Shown here: one piece after another, positions 55,100-63,665 of the stretch
How positions within the stretch are numbered: position 1 is the first letter of the stretch
Layout: each line of letters starts with the position of its first letter
NCBI GenBank assembly: GCA_044346175.1
Contig: JBIIZQ010000001.1
Coordinates: 62,001 to 126,000 of the forward strand
Reading direction: 5' to 3'
Origin: JBJTUH01 sp044346175
GTDB taxonomy: Bacteria > Cyanobacteriota > Vampirovibrionia > Vampirovibrionales > JAJTHC01
DNA: 64,000 nucleotides
Translations under genes and position numbers: made by a program
The notes under the pieces: generated by a model
Databases searched by the model: none
Seen by the model: only the letters and a program-made list of their open reading frames with translations
What the model was told of the DNA's origin: nothing

Positions 55100-56404
55100 T
55101 CAAGGCTTACTGTGGAAGTATTCGACCTCAACTCCTCTTCCTGAAGGAGTGTTTTTGGCTTTTCCTCCTCCTGAGTGAGTCTCTGTAAGGGGGAGGTTTT
55201 TTTCAGGGTTAGAAGGAGGTGTGTCTGAGGCACTTTCGGGGTCAGATTGATTATAAATAGGAATGCGGTAAGCGTCTTCGGCGGGTGAAGCAGGTGTTTG
55301 TGAAGATGATGCTTGGGATAAGGGAGTTTTTGGCTTGTCCTCACGAGGTTTGGGGTTTGTGGGGAGCGTGTGGGTACTTTCAGTGATACGAGGTGTGGCC
55401 GACTCTGAAGCCTGTTGCCCGAGGGGGAATGCTTTTTTGGCTTGGGTTAAAGTGACCTTCAATGGTACTTCACTGCGTGCTTGATAGGTGGGGTCCTCAT
55501 CTCTTGTTTCTTCGGCTGTGAGGATAATGATGTCAATCCGACGATTTTTAGTCCGTCCCCATAGGGTTGTATTACTCGCCACAGGATGCGTATCCGCATA
55601 GCCTACAGCAGCCAGTTTTGACGCTGGTAAACGCTGTTGCTGAATTAAATATCTTACAACACTTGAGGCTCTTGCACCTGATAGTTCCCAGTTTGAGGGA
55701 AACTGTAGGCTACGAATGGGCAAGTTATCAGTATGCCCCTCTACATGAATAAGATGTGCCTGTGCCAAGGTTCGTAAATGTTGTGCCATCTTTGCAAGGA
55801 GTTTACTCACATAAGGACTCAATGCCGCACTGCCTGAATTAAACAATATCCGACTATCAAAACTAATCCGTACACCTCTTTCCTGTAAACTCACTGAAAT
55901 GGGTAGCGGCTTGAATCCTTGTGCATCGGTTTCAGAGAATGCCCCTTTTTGACCTTCAGGCACTTGTGCCATGGCTTTCACTTCGGCCAATTGTGCCATG
56001 TCCTCATTCAGTTTGGCAACTTCTTGTGCAAGGTCTTTAAAGGCCTGTTTATCAGTTGCAGAAGTCCCGTTATCAGCCAGTTCAGGGTCTATCTTAAAGG
56101 GCTTTACCTGCTGGTACCCTCCCATAATGCCATCGCCTGCCCCAGTGTCTGTTGCCACAGGGTTCGCTTTGGCGTTTGTCAAGGCACGTCCTTTTAATAA
56201 CGACTCAAAACCATAGAATAAACTTTGCGACTTAAACCCCTCGGTTAAAGCTTCTGCCTTGGAGGTTTGTATTTTTTGTAGCTCTGAAAACGTCATGGCA
56301 TACAAAGCCGTAAAGGTTGCAAACAGCAAGGTAATAAAGTCGGCGTAGCTTACCAACCAGCGTTCGAGGTTTTCATGTTCAGGGTGTTTATGCTTTTTCC
56401 CCAT
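55100..56404 (-). CDS. motB: flagellar motor stator protein MotB
   Basis: Proton- or sodium-channel subunit anchored to peptidoglycan. The single membrane helix near the N-terminus has the ion-carrying aspartate in SYADFITLLFATF (D22). A linker follows, then the OmpA-like peptidoglycan-binding domain (about 180-295) with FNSGSAALSP, VEGHTDNLPI, NWELSGARASSVVRYL and KNRRIDIIIL. At 434 aa it is longer than usual because of a Ser/Pro/Thr-rich tail of about 130 residues after the OmpA domain. It begins 9 bp after motA. Confidence 0.94.
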   Translation of the reverse strand: MGKKHKHPEHENLERWLVSYADFITLLFATFTALYAMTFSELQKIQTSKAEALTEGFKSQSLFYGFESLLKGRALTNAKANPVATDTGAGDGIMGGYQQVKPFKIDPELADNGTSATDKQAFKDLAQEVAKLNEDMAQLAEVKAMAQVPEGQKGAFSETDAQGFKPLPISVSLQERGVRISFDSRILFNSGSAALSPYVSKLLAKMAQHLRTLAQAHLIHVEGHTDNLPIRSLQFPSNWELSGARASSVVRYLIQQQRLPASKLAAVGYADTHPVASNTTLWGRTKNRRIDIIILTAEETRDEDPTYQARSEVPLKVTLTQAKKAFPLGQQASESATPRITESTHTLPTNPKPREDKPKTPLSQASSSQTPASPAEDAYRIPIYNQSDPESASDTPPSNPEKNLPLTETHSGGGKAKNTPSGRGVEVEYFHSKP

Positions 56405-56413
56405 GGTAGCTGC

Positions 56414-57199
56414 TTAATGCTCCTCGCCCCCTGTGTCATGGTGGCTGTGGTCAAACACGGCGAGTTTTTGACGAATAAAGTTGGGACTTTCACCCGCTTG
56501 AATCGCCATGATGCCTTCAAGCATCATTTCCTGCAAATGGATTTCAAGTTTTCGTTTTAATTTGACCTTACTCCCCATGGGAATAAACAACAGGTTTGCA
56601 AATCCTACCCCGTACACGGTTGCTACGAAGGCTACGGCGATACCACTCCCGAGTTTAGAGGGGTCAGAGAGGTTCTCCATCACGTGAATCAGACCCAACA
56701 CCGCCCCAAGAATTCCCACAGTAGGGGCAAACCCCCCCGCAGATTCCCAAACTTTGGCAGCACCGTTAATTTTTTCTTCCAAAAAGCCTATTTCGGTTTC
56801 AAGCATGTCACGAATGAGTTGGGCATCAATCCCATCGGTCATGAGTTCAAGCCCTTTTTTTAGGAAGGGATGTTCAATGGATTTAATTTCATTTTGAAGG
56901 GCAAGCAGTCCCTCTTTACGGGCTTTGGTTGCCAAGGATACGATTTGCTCAATGGTGTTACTCACCAAAGTTGGGTCAGGTTGTGCAAATACAGGACCTA
57001 GGCTTGTAAAGGCTTCTTTGAGGTCGTTGGCTGGAAAACCTAACAAAACGGTACCCGTGGTACCCCCCATCACAATCATGAACGCTGTAGGTTGCACCAA
57101 GGTAAGAATCGACATGACGTTTCCGCCCGACTCAAGCACCTGTCCCACTAAGACGGCCAGTACCCCGATGAACAAACCTACCAATGATGTAATATCCAC
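56414..57199 (-). CDS. motA: flagellar motor stator protein MotA
   Basis: Membrane partner of MotB, four transmembrane helices (about residues 5-22, 30-50, 150-172 and 180-200). The family motifs include the first-helix GLFIGVLAVLVG, the helix start PTAFMIVMGGTTGTVLLG, a cytoplasmic loop of charged residues, and GGFAPTVGILGAVLGLIHVMENL, followed by GVGFANLLFIPMGSKVKLK. Length 261 aa is normal. The ion specificity cannot be told by eye. No other flagellar gene lies in this window. Confidence 0.94.
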   Translation of the reverse strand: MDITSLVGLFIGVLAVLVGQVLESGGNVMSILTLVQPTAFMIVMGGTTGTVLLGFPANDLKEAFTSLGPVFAQPDPTLVSNTIEQIVSLATKARKEGLLALQNEIKSIEHPFLKKGLELMTDGIDAQLIRDMLETEIGFLEEKINGAAKVWESAGGFAPTVGILGAVLGLIHVMENLSDPSKLGSGIAVAFVATVYGVGFANLLFIPMGSKVKLKRKLEIHLQEMMLEGIMAIQAGESPNFIRQKLAVFDHSHHDTGGEEH

Positions 57200-57579
57200 G
57201 ACCGTTCAGGCTCCAAAAGAAGATTTTAAAGAAAGGGGTAGTGAGAACCTCAGGGCATCCTGATTAAACAAAGAATCGGTACGTAAAAGAGGAAGCATGC
57301 GGATGGGTGACATGACCTCAAACCAGCCATGGTACATACACCTTATCTCGTACACCGTCATTGTAGCGTTGTGTTAAACGCTGTGCGTGTCTCTCATGAA
57401 AAGAATCCTCTGTTTTATTGAGCTTGCGGGGTGTTTTCGGTATTATGGGGTGAGTCGTCATCGTAGCCGCCAGTGTCCTCCTGCGTTGTCTTTTCAGGCT
57501 CTTGTGCAGGTCATACTTCATGTCCTACGCCTTTATCTATAAGTTTTCTATCTGATTAGTCTTTTATTGCTAGCCCTCT
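57200..57579. other. intergenic region between motA and queF
   Basis: 380 bp between divergent genes. A short minus-strand ORF (57318-57521, 67 basic residues) has AAAGG 8 bases before its ATG, but no homology I recognise and no codon signal, so I do not call it. No preQ1 riboswitch pattern was found ahead of queF. Confidence 0.5.
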
Positions 57580-58074
57580 ATGATATCTACTAGTGTTCCA
57601 GCCATGACAAACCCTCCTAACACCAACAGCGATACACTCACAAGTGTATGCCACACCGCCACCGATACTTTTGTCAATCCTGTGCCTACTGCTGAAGTCC
57701 CCTACCAACCTAAATGGATTAACGATGGTGCGATTGAATCATGGGAAAACCAATACCCTGCGCGTGCTTATACCATTCGCATCGAGATTCCTGAGTTTAC
57801 CAGTGTATGCCCTAAAACAGGCTTGCCTGACTTTGGCACCATTATCATTGAATATGAACCCATTGATTGGTGCCTTGAACTTAAAGCCCTGAAGTATTAC
57901 ATGCTCACGTACCGTAATATGGGGATTTTCTATGAGAACGTTGTCAATCGTATTTTAGATGACGTGGTGATGTCATGCCATCCCAAATGGGTGCGTGTAG
58001 AAGGTCAATTCTCTGCAAGAGGTGGGATTAGTTCCTTTATTAAAGCCTCCTACGAGAAGCCAGATACGCCCTAA
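57580..58074 (+). CDS. queF: NADPH-dependent 7-cyano-7-deazaguanine reductase QueF
   Basis: Reduces preQ0 to preQ1 in queuosine synthesis. EFTSVCPKTGLPDFGTI contains the catalytic cysteine and the aspartate. CLELKALKYYML is the family substrate-binding motif (E(L/S)K(S/A)LK). SCHPKWVRVEGQFSARGGI follows. Length 164 aa fits the unimodular class. The first 35 residues are flexible, and the ATG at 57604 is an alternative start; neither has a clear Shine-Dalgarno. Other queuosine genes are not nearby. Confidence 0.93.
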   Translation: MISTSVPAMTNPPNTNSDTLTSVCHTATDTFVNPVPTAEVPYQPKWINDGAIESWENQYPARAYTIRIEIPEFTSVCPKTGLPDFGTIIIEYEPIDWCLELKALKYYMLTYRNMGIFYENVVNRILDDVVMSCHPKWVRVEGQFSARGGISSFIKASYEKPDTP

Positions 58075-58151
58075 ACGTGCTAAAATAGTATCAACCCCTC
58101 TCCTTTTCTGATACAAACAGAATCAGCACACCGTGTGTTGTAGGTTTTTTC

Positions 58152-58661
58152 ATGACTTTATCTTCCCCTATTTTGTATTATCCCCATGAGGGGTTACGTA
58201 CCCCCTGTGAGCCTGTCGCTCCTGAAGCCTTTGGTTCAGAAGCATTGGAGGCACTGGTGACAACGTTACTCGAAACGATGTATCAGTTTCATGGGTGTGT
58301 GGGCTTATCTGCCCCGCAAATAGGGGTGTCGCTTCGGGTTTTTGTATTGGATATGAGTGCCAGCACGACGAAAAACCAACCTCAAGTGTTTATTAACCCT
58401 TGTATCCTGAGCCATAGTCGTACAAAGCGGGTTCGGGAGGGGTGCTTAAGTTTTCCACAATATCTTGCCAACACCAAAAGGGCTACGAAACTTACGTGTG
58501 AAGCCTACACGGTTGCAGGGGTACGATGGGAACACGAGGCAACCATGTTGGAAGCTGTTGCCATTCAACACGAGATAGACCATCTTGATGGTGTCCTTAT
58601 GATTGATAGAATCCAGTCATTAGATACAGACTGGATTCTGCGTCATGATGCCTCACCCTAA
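58152..58661 (+). CDS. def: peptide deformylase
   Basis: Metalloenzyme that removes formyl from nascent N-terminal methionine. All three motifs are present: GLSAPQIG (motif 1), REGCLSFP with the metal-binding cysteine (motif 2) and QHEIDHLDG with two metal-binding histidines and the catalytic glutamate (motif 3). Length 169 aa is typical. It converges with the next minus-strand gene with a 4-bp overlap of stops. fmt is not adjacent. Confidence 0.95.
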   Translation: MTLSSPILYYPHEGLRTPCEPVAPEAFGSEALEALVTTLLETMYQFHGCVGLSAPQIGVSLRVFVLDMSASTTKNQPQVFINPCILSHSRTKRVREGCLSFPQYLANTKRATKLTCEAYTVAGVRWEHEATMLEAVAIQHEIDHLDGVLMIDRIQSLDTDWILRHDASP

Positions 58662-59437
58662 GGACGCTCTGCCCTATGGTCAAGGTAAGCTTGAAGGTCT
58701 TCAGGGGTGCCAATGCCGTGCATAGCTTCCTGTGCAATAGGATATACGCCTATTTTTGCACCTGAGTTAATGGCATAATTGTACGCAGGACAGACATAAA
58801 ACTCACCATTGACACGGTCGTTCCGTACGAACATATCTAAGGCACTCTCTATAAAAGTACGTGCTTTGGTGAAGTAATAAATGCCTACGGTTGCCTCGTT
58901 GGAGATGACTTCTTTTTCACGTACATGGGTGACGTAGCCTTGCGTATCCAAGGCTGCGTAGCTCCATTTGGGGTCGGTATCATGGAAGGTTAAAATAGAC
59001 CCATCTAAGTGGCGTGTATGGCAATCGTGAAGGTAATCAGCGATAGGAATATCCACCAATTGGTCACTGTTGGCAATCAATAGAGGGGCTTCAGGGGGCA
59101 TGTGTTTGTGGGCAAATAACACCGTGCAAGCGGCACCTTCTGTTAGGTCGTTGACGGTAAGAAACGTCACGGGGTAACGGGCTTTAATCCATGCAACGGT
59201 TTCAGCTTCTGCTTGTAAATGTGCTTCACGGGCAATTAACACATAATGGGCGTTAGGGAGTTTGAGGTTCTCAAGTACATGGCAAATCATGGGTTGACCT
59301 AACACCTCAATAAAGGGTTTCGGCTTGGTATACCCCACTTTTGCAAACCGACTCCCAGCACCTGCCATGGGAATAACAACCGTGCAAGCGGGTAGCACTG
59401 AAAAAGAAGAGGAGGCTTCCATCAAAGATACATCCAT
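58658..59437 (-). CDS. sugar-nucleotide nucleotidyltransferase (NTP_transferase family)
   Basis: Likely joins an NTP to a sugar phosphate. The nucleotide-binding loop MAGAGSRFAKVGYTKPKPFIEV is at about residues 24-45. LTEGAACTVLFA (about 108-119) and IANSDQLV (about 130-137, metal-binding Asp) are family motifs, and the Rossmann-like core continues to VGIYYFTKARTFIESALDM. Length 259 aa. The substrate cannot be told. It lies 42 bp downstream of a paralogue with a degenerate loop, on the same strand, probably one operon. Confidence 0.8.
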   Translation of the reverse strand: MDVSLMEASSSFSVLPACTVVIPMAGAGSRFAKVGYTKPKPFIEVLGQPMICHVLENLKLPNAHYVLIAREAHLQAEAETVAWIKARYPVTFLTVNDLTEGAACTVLFAHKHMPPEAPLLIANSDQLVDIPIADYLHDCHTRHLDGSILTFHDTDPKWSYAALDTQGYVTHVREKEVISNEATVGIYYFTKARTFIESALDMFVRNDRVNGEFYVCPAYNYAINSGAKIGVYPIAQEAMHGIGTPEDLQAYLDHRAERP

Positions 59438-59479
59438 ATTAAAAAACTTTACATGACGAACACTAAAAAGAGAGACGCA

Positions 59480-60271
59480 CTATACGAGTGCCATGGCGGG
59501 CTGATGTTGCTGCATGAATGCCTTGACATCGTCGGGCGTTGCCAAAGCGGTGTAGTGTTGCCTTGGAATGGGGTAAATCCCCACTTTACCTCCCGAGAGA
59601 ATCAGCTCATTGTAGCTTGGTGCAAGGTAATAATGCCCGTTAACATGGGCATCTTTTTCAATCATTTTCATGGCACTTTCCACAAAAGCGATGCCTTTTG
59701 AAAAATAATACACGCCTGCCGTCGCATGTTTACTGATAGGACGCTTTTCCGCTACTTCTAAAACTTCCTGCTCGGTGTCATCCAACCGCACATAGGAAAA
59801 CCGAGGATGGACTGATTCAAAGGTGACAATCCCCCCCATCAAAGCCCGGTGCATGAAATGCTCGATGGCTTCAGGGTAAGTGCGTTGGAGGAGGTGGTCA
59901 CCATTGACCACTAACAAAGGCGTGTCGTTTTGAATAGCATCCACGGCAAGTAAAGCGGTACATGCAGCACCTTTTGTATTGCCCTCCACTTGAATGATGT
60001 GGGCTTGTGGCATAAGGAGCTTGATGACATGGTCAAGATGGTACTTGTCGGCATCTTCTTTTAAAATCAGAAAATGAAAAGCAGGGTCGAATTGTGGTGC
60101 TTCTATCAAGGGCTGAAAAGAATCCAAAACATACTGCAATAGAGGTCGTTCCCGAACCTCTGTTAAATACTTAGGGTAAATAAACCCCTGTTGTGCAAAG
60201 GCTTGGGATGAACCAGCGAGTAGTACAAGTACATTTAAGGGGGATTTTGTCGTGGGCATTGGGGGCATCAA
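59480..60271 (-). CDS. nucleotidyltransferase paralogue with degenerate NTP loop
   Basis: 263 aa, clear paralogue of the next gene: NTKGAACTALLAV, VVNGDHLLQ, ATAGVYYFSKGIAFVESAMKMI and GKVGIYPI match in order. The signature loop, which in the neighbour reads AGAGSRF, is here AGSSQAF: the Gly and the Arg that bind the triphosphate are missing. It may be inactive and regulatory, or use another substrate. It starts with two ATG codons. Confidence 0.75.
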   Translation of the reverse strand: MMPPMPTTKSPLNVLVLLAGSSQAFAQQGFIYPKYLTEVRERPLLQYVLDSFQPLIEAPQFDPAFHFLILKEDADKYHLDHVIKLLMPQAHIIQVEGNTKGAACTALLAVDAIQNDTPLLVVNGDHLLQRTYPEAIEHFMHRALMGGIVTFESVHPRFSYVRLDDTEQEVLEVAEKRPISKHATAGVYYFSKGIAFVESAMKMIEKDAHVNGHYYLAPSYNELILSGGKVGIYPIPRQHYTALATPDDVKAFMQQHQPAMALV

Positions 60272-60577
60272 TTATTCCTGAAGCAGGCTTCTCAAAAAAG
60301 AGGTGGCTTGACCAAAGTAAGCGTAAGGAGAACCGCTAGCATGTGAGCAATGCTTTGCGTATACTTAAAAGTATAAGAAGTAGGTAAAGTATACCATAAG
60401 TGTCTTAAATAGGCTCACAGGTTATCCTTAGCTTATGCGATGTCTTGCAACCGTAACCGTGTTTAGGTCTTGCGTTTGGCGAATGTGCTTTATCTCAAAT
60501 TTCTTCTTGAAACGCCTTCCTTTCTTGCTTTTTTCCTTGCTTTTTTCGTTTTAACCTTTTGCAGGAAACCCCACCCT
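60272..60577. other. divergent intergenic region before pyrH
   Basis: 306 bp with no gene. ATACTTAAAAGTAT (60361-60374) is an inverted repeat of 6-bp arms and is followed by the related AAAGTATACC, a possible operator. The coding-like frame 60470-60577 upstream of pyrH is read only from a TTG and is not supported. Confidence 0.45.
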
Positions 60578-61366
60578 ATGATACCCGCCATTATTTCTCC
60601 AGAAGCCCTTGCTGAAATGCCCGTGCCTGAACGTTCGCTTGCCTATAAAAGGGTTTTGTTGAAAATTAGTGGGGAAGCCTTGATGGGGAATCAAGGGTTT
60701 GGGATTGCCCCTGATGTGGTTCAAAATGTTGCCCGACAAATTAAAGACTGCCTTGCCATGGGCGTTGAGTTGGCGATTGTTGTCGGTGGAGGGAATATTT
60801 TTAGAGGCGTGCAGCAATGCACAAAGCTTGCTATGGAGCGGGCAGCGGCTGATTATGTAGGGATGCTTGCCACCCTCATGAACTCCCTTATTCTTCAAAC
60901 CACCTTGCAGTCTGAAGGGGTGGGGTGTCGTGTCATGACGGCGATTAACATTGACAAAGTCGCTGAGCCGTATATTCGTTTACGGGCGTTGCGGCATCTT
61001 GAAAAAAATTTAGTGATTATTTTTGCGTGTGGCACGGGGAACCCTTTCTTTTCAACCGATACCACGGCGGCACTACGTTCTGCCGAAATCGGTGCTGAAG
61101 TGGTTTTAATGGCTAAAAATGGGGTGGATGGTGTTTATAATAAAGACCCTCGTACCCATGCGGATGCCACTCGATATAGCCATGTGACTTATGATGAAGT
61201 CATTCAGCAAAATATCAAGGTGATGGATCAAACCGCCATTACTTTGTGTAAAGAAACCGAACTCCCGATTGTGGTGTTTGACTTCAATAACCCCGATGCA
61301 CTCCGTAATGTCCTCCATGGCGACTTGACCTGTGCAACCCTTATTGCACCTAAGGTCTCTGCCTAA
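60578..61366 (+). CDS. pyrH: UMP kinase
   Basis: Phosphorylates UMP to UDP; hexameric amino-acid-kinase-fold enzyme. I start at the ATG 60578-60580, eleven bases after AGGA, rather than at a TTG at 60470. Motifs: YKRVLLKISGEALMG, AIVVGGGNIFRG, VGMLATLMNSLILQ, and VFACGTGNPFFSTDTTAALRS with the UMP-binding residues, then NGVDGVYNKDPR. The first 23 residues are extra relative to the usual start. In most bacteria frr follows pyrH; here a transketolase half does. Confidence 0.95.
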   Translation: MIPAIISPEALAEMPVPERSLAYKRVLLKISGEALMGNQGFGIAPDVVQNVARQIKDCLAMGVELAIVVGGGNIFRGVQQCTKLAMERAAADYVGMLATLMNSLILQTTLQSEGVGCRVMTAINIDKVAEPYIRLRALRHLEKNLVIIFACGTGNPFFSTDTTAALRSAEIGAEVVLMAKNGVDGVYNKDPRTHADATRYSHVTYDEVIQQNIKVMDQTAITLCKETELPIVVFDFNNPDALRNVLHGDLTCATLIAPKVSA

Positions 61367-61500
61367 GCTCAGTCCTTCATCAGGTCTGTGTATGTTTGCC
61401 GTATAATGGAGCGTATCTTTGATTCTGACGTATGTCACCCCGTTTACGCTTCTCGTTTGAATATAAGCTTTTTTAAAAGTTTTTGAAAGTCTATAGCCTC

Positions 61501-62517
61501 ATGTTATCTTCTGCTGAAATGCTCACCCGTTTACCCGCTCAGTATGATGCGTCTTTGAATCCCGCTGTTTTCTCAAACCCTGAAAAAGTAGCCCCTCGTA
61601 ATCAGTTTGGTGACACCTTGGCTGATTTGGGTAAAACGGTTGAAAACCTTGTGGTGTTGGATGCCGACTTAGCCTGCTCCACGCAAACAGCTCGTTTCCA
61701 GAAACATTTCCCTGAACGATTTTTTAACCAAGGTATTGCGGAACAAGACCTTATCAATACAGCCGCTGGACTTGCCGCCGTTGGAAAAATTCCTGTGGTA
61801 AGTACCTTTGCCATGTTTGCCAGTGGCAAGGCGTGGGAGCCTATCCGTAACACGGTATGTTACAGTGATTTGAATGTCAAAATTTGTCCTACCCATAGCG
61901 GTCTGAGCTTAGGGGAAGATGGTGCAAGCCATCAAAGCATTGAAGACATTGCCTTGATGCGTGTCATTCCGCATATGACGGTTCTTGTGCCAGCAGATGC
62001 TGTGGAAACCGATGCCATGGTACGCTATGCTATCACGCAACACCATGGGCCGATGTACCTTCGTTTGGTACGTCCTAACAGTCCTGTTCTTTTTAATCAA
62101 GCAACCTATCAGTTTGACCCCCTTAAAATGCCCGTTCTTCGTCAAGGTAAAGACATCACCTTAGTCGGTACGGGAGAGACTGTCTATGAAGCCCTACTTG
62201 CTGGAGAAGCACTTGCCGCACTGGGCATTGAGGCAGAGGTGCTTAATGCACGGAGCATTAAACCCTTTGATGCAGAAACCCTCGTGGCAAGTGCCAAGAA
62301 AACAGGTAAGGTCGTCACGATAGAGAGTCATCAAGTCATCGGTGGTTTAGGCGGGGTGGTTGCAGAAACCCTCAGTGAATATCAACCGACACCTCTAAAG
62401 CGTCTAGGGACTCAAGACCGATTTGGTCAAAGTGGTACCGCCTCTGATTTATTCCGTGAGTATGGTATTGATGCCCACAGCATTACGGAAACTGTAAAAG
62501 CTTGGCTTCAAGCGTAG
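61501..62517 (+). CDS. transketolase C-terminal subunit (lone half)
   Basis: Thiamine-diphosphate-dependent family. The 338-aa product corresponds to the pyrimidine-binding and C-terminal domains: FFNQGIAEQDLINTAAGLA contains the essential glutamate, TFAMFASGKAWEPIRN and GLSLGEDGASHQSIEDIALMR follow, then a C-terminal Rossmann-like domain. The N-terminal half (ThDP-pyrophosphate-binding) is absent: pyrH is upstream, so its partner must be encoded elsewhere. Such split transketolases are often in sugar or isoprenoid contexts; rfbB is next. The start is the ATG at 61501; a TTG at 61483 is possible. Confidence 0.88.
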   Translation: MLSSAEMLTRLPAQYDASLNPAVFSNPEKVAPRNQFGDTLADLGKTVENLVVLDADLACSTQTARFQKHFPERFFNQGIAEQDLINTAAGLAAVGKIPVVSTFAMFASGKAWEPIRNTVCYSDLNVKICPTHSGLSLGEDGASHQSIEDIALMRVIPHMTVLVPADAVETDAMVRYAITQHHGPMYLRLVRPNSPVLFNQATYQFDPLKMPVLRQGKDITLVGTGETVYEALLAGEALAALGIEAEVLNARSIKPFDAETLVASAKKTGKVVTIESHQVIGGLGGVVAETLSEYQPTPLKRLGTQDRFGQSGTASDLFREYGIDAHSITETVKAWLQA

Positions 62518-62550
62518 TCGGCAATTTGCTCTTTTTAGGAGACCTACCCC

Positions 62551-63651
62551 ATGAATAAACATCGTGTACTGGTGACAGGTGGTGCTGGGTTTATTGGTTC
62601 AGCATTGGTACGCTACTTACTGGGTCAGGCTGACCTTAAAGACAGTATTGAGGCTGTTTTGAATGTGGATGCCATGACCTATGCAGCGAATTTAAGTTCG
62701 CTCATTGCTGTGGACAGTGACCCTCGTTATGAATTCTTTGAAGGGGACATTACCGATGAGGCGAGCATGAAGCTGGTATTTGAGCAGTTTAAGCCAACCT
62801 TGGTGATGCACCTTGCTGCTGAAAGTCATGTAGACCGCTCTATTGATGGTCCTCAAGCATTCATTAAAACCAATATTTTGGGAACCTACACGCTTTTGGA
62901 AGTCGCCCGCCGTTATTGGTCAGGCTTGTCGGAAGTTGCACAGGCACAGTTTCGCTTTCTTCATGTATCCACCGATGAAGTGTACGGTACACTCGGGGAT
63001 ACTGGACGCTTTACCGAAACCACACCCTATGCACCTAACTCACCTTACGCTGCCTCTAAAGCCTCTAGTGACCATTTGGTAAGGGCTTGGCATCATACTT
63101 ACGGGCTACCTGTGGTGACGACGAACTGTAGCAATAACTATGGGCCGTACCATTTCCCTGAAAAGCTTATCCCACTCATGATTCTCAATGCCCTCCATGG
63201 TAAACCCCTCCCCATATATGGGCATGGTGGTAACGTAAGAGACTGGCTTTTTGTGGAAGACCATGCCCGTGCCTTATGGTGTGTGGCAACCCAAGGTGAC
63301 CTTGGAGAAACCTACAATATTGGAGGGTCTCAGGAGCGTACCAACCTTGAGGTTATTGAAACCCTCTGTACGGTGTTGGATAAGTACCATCCAGAGGGTA
63401 AACCTCATAAGCAGCTCATGACCTTTGTGCCTGACCGTCCAGGGCATGATGCACGTTATGCCATTGACCCTACGAAACTTACGGAAGCCCTCGGGTGGCA
63501 ACCCCAAGAAACTTTTGAAACGGGCTTAGAAAAAGTAGTGGTTTGGTATCTTGAAAACCGTTGGTGGTGGGAATCCATTTATCGTGAAACCTACCAAGGG
63601 CAACGTCTTGGTCTTCATGAAACATCGTCGCATCCTGTGTTAAGTCTGTAA
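62551..63651 (+). CDS. rfbB: dTDP-glucose 4,6-dehydratase
   Basis: Makes dTDP-4-keto-6-deoxyglucose. The NAD-binding TGGAGFIG is at residues 9-16; HLAAESHVDRSIDGP is highly typical of RfbB. The catalytic YxxxK is in PYAASKASSDHLVRAW; STDEVYGTLG supplies the catalytic Asp-Glu pair. NNYGPYHFPEKLIPLMI follows. Length 366 aa is normal. A Shine-Dalgarno TAGGAG precedes the ATG. The adjacent rfbA makes its substrate. Confidence 0.96.
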   Translation: MNKHRVLVTGGAGFIGSALVRYLLGQADLKDSIEAVLNVDAMTYAANLSSLIAVDSDPRYEFFEGDITDEASMKLVFEQFKPTLVMHLAAESHVDRSIDGPQAFIKTNILGTYTLLEVARRYWSGLSEVAQAQFRFLHVSTDEVYGTLGDTGRFTETTPYAPNSPYAASKASSDHLVRAWHHTYGLPVVTTNCSNNYGPYHFPEKLIPLMILNALHGKPLPIYGHGGNVRDWLFVEDHARALWCVATQGDLGETYNIGGSQERTNLEVIETLCTVLDKYHPEGKPHKQLMTFVPDRPGHDARYAIDPTKLTEALGWQPQETFETGLEKVVVWYLENRWWWESIYRETYQGQRLGLHETSSHPVLSL

Positions 63652-63665
63652 GGAGTCACCCTATC

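Noticed and set aside
57318..57521. 67-codon basic ORF upstream of motA
   Set aside because: A possible ribosome site exists but there is no homology or coding signal; left as a note on the region.
57522..57600. preQ1 riboswitch ahead of queF
   Set aside because: No hairpin followed by an A-rich pseudoknot tail of the right kind; the sequence is simply AT-rich.
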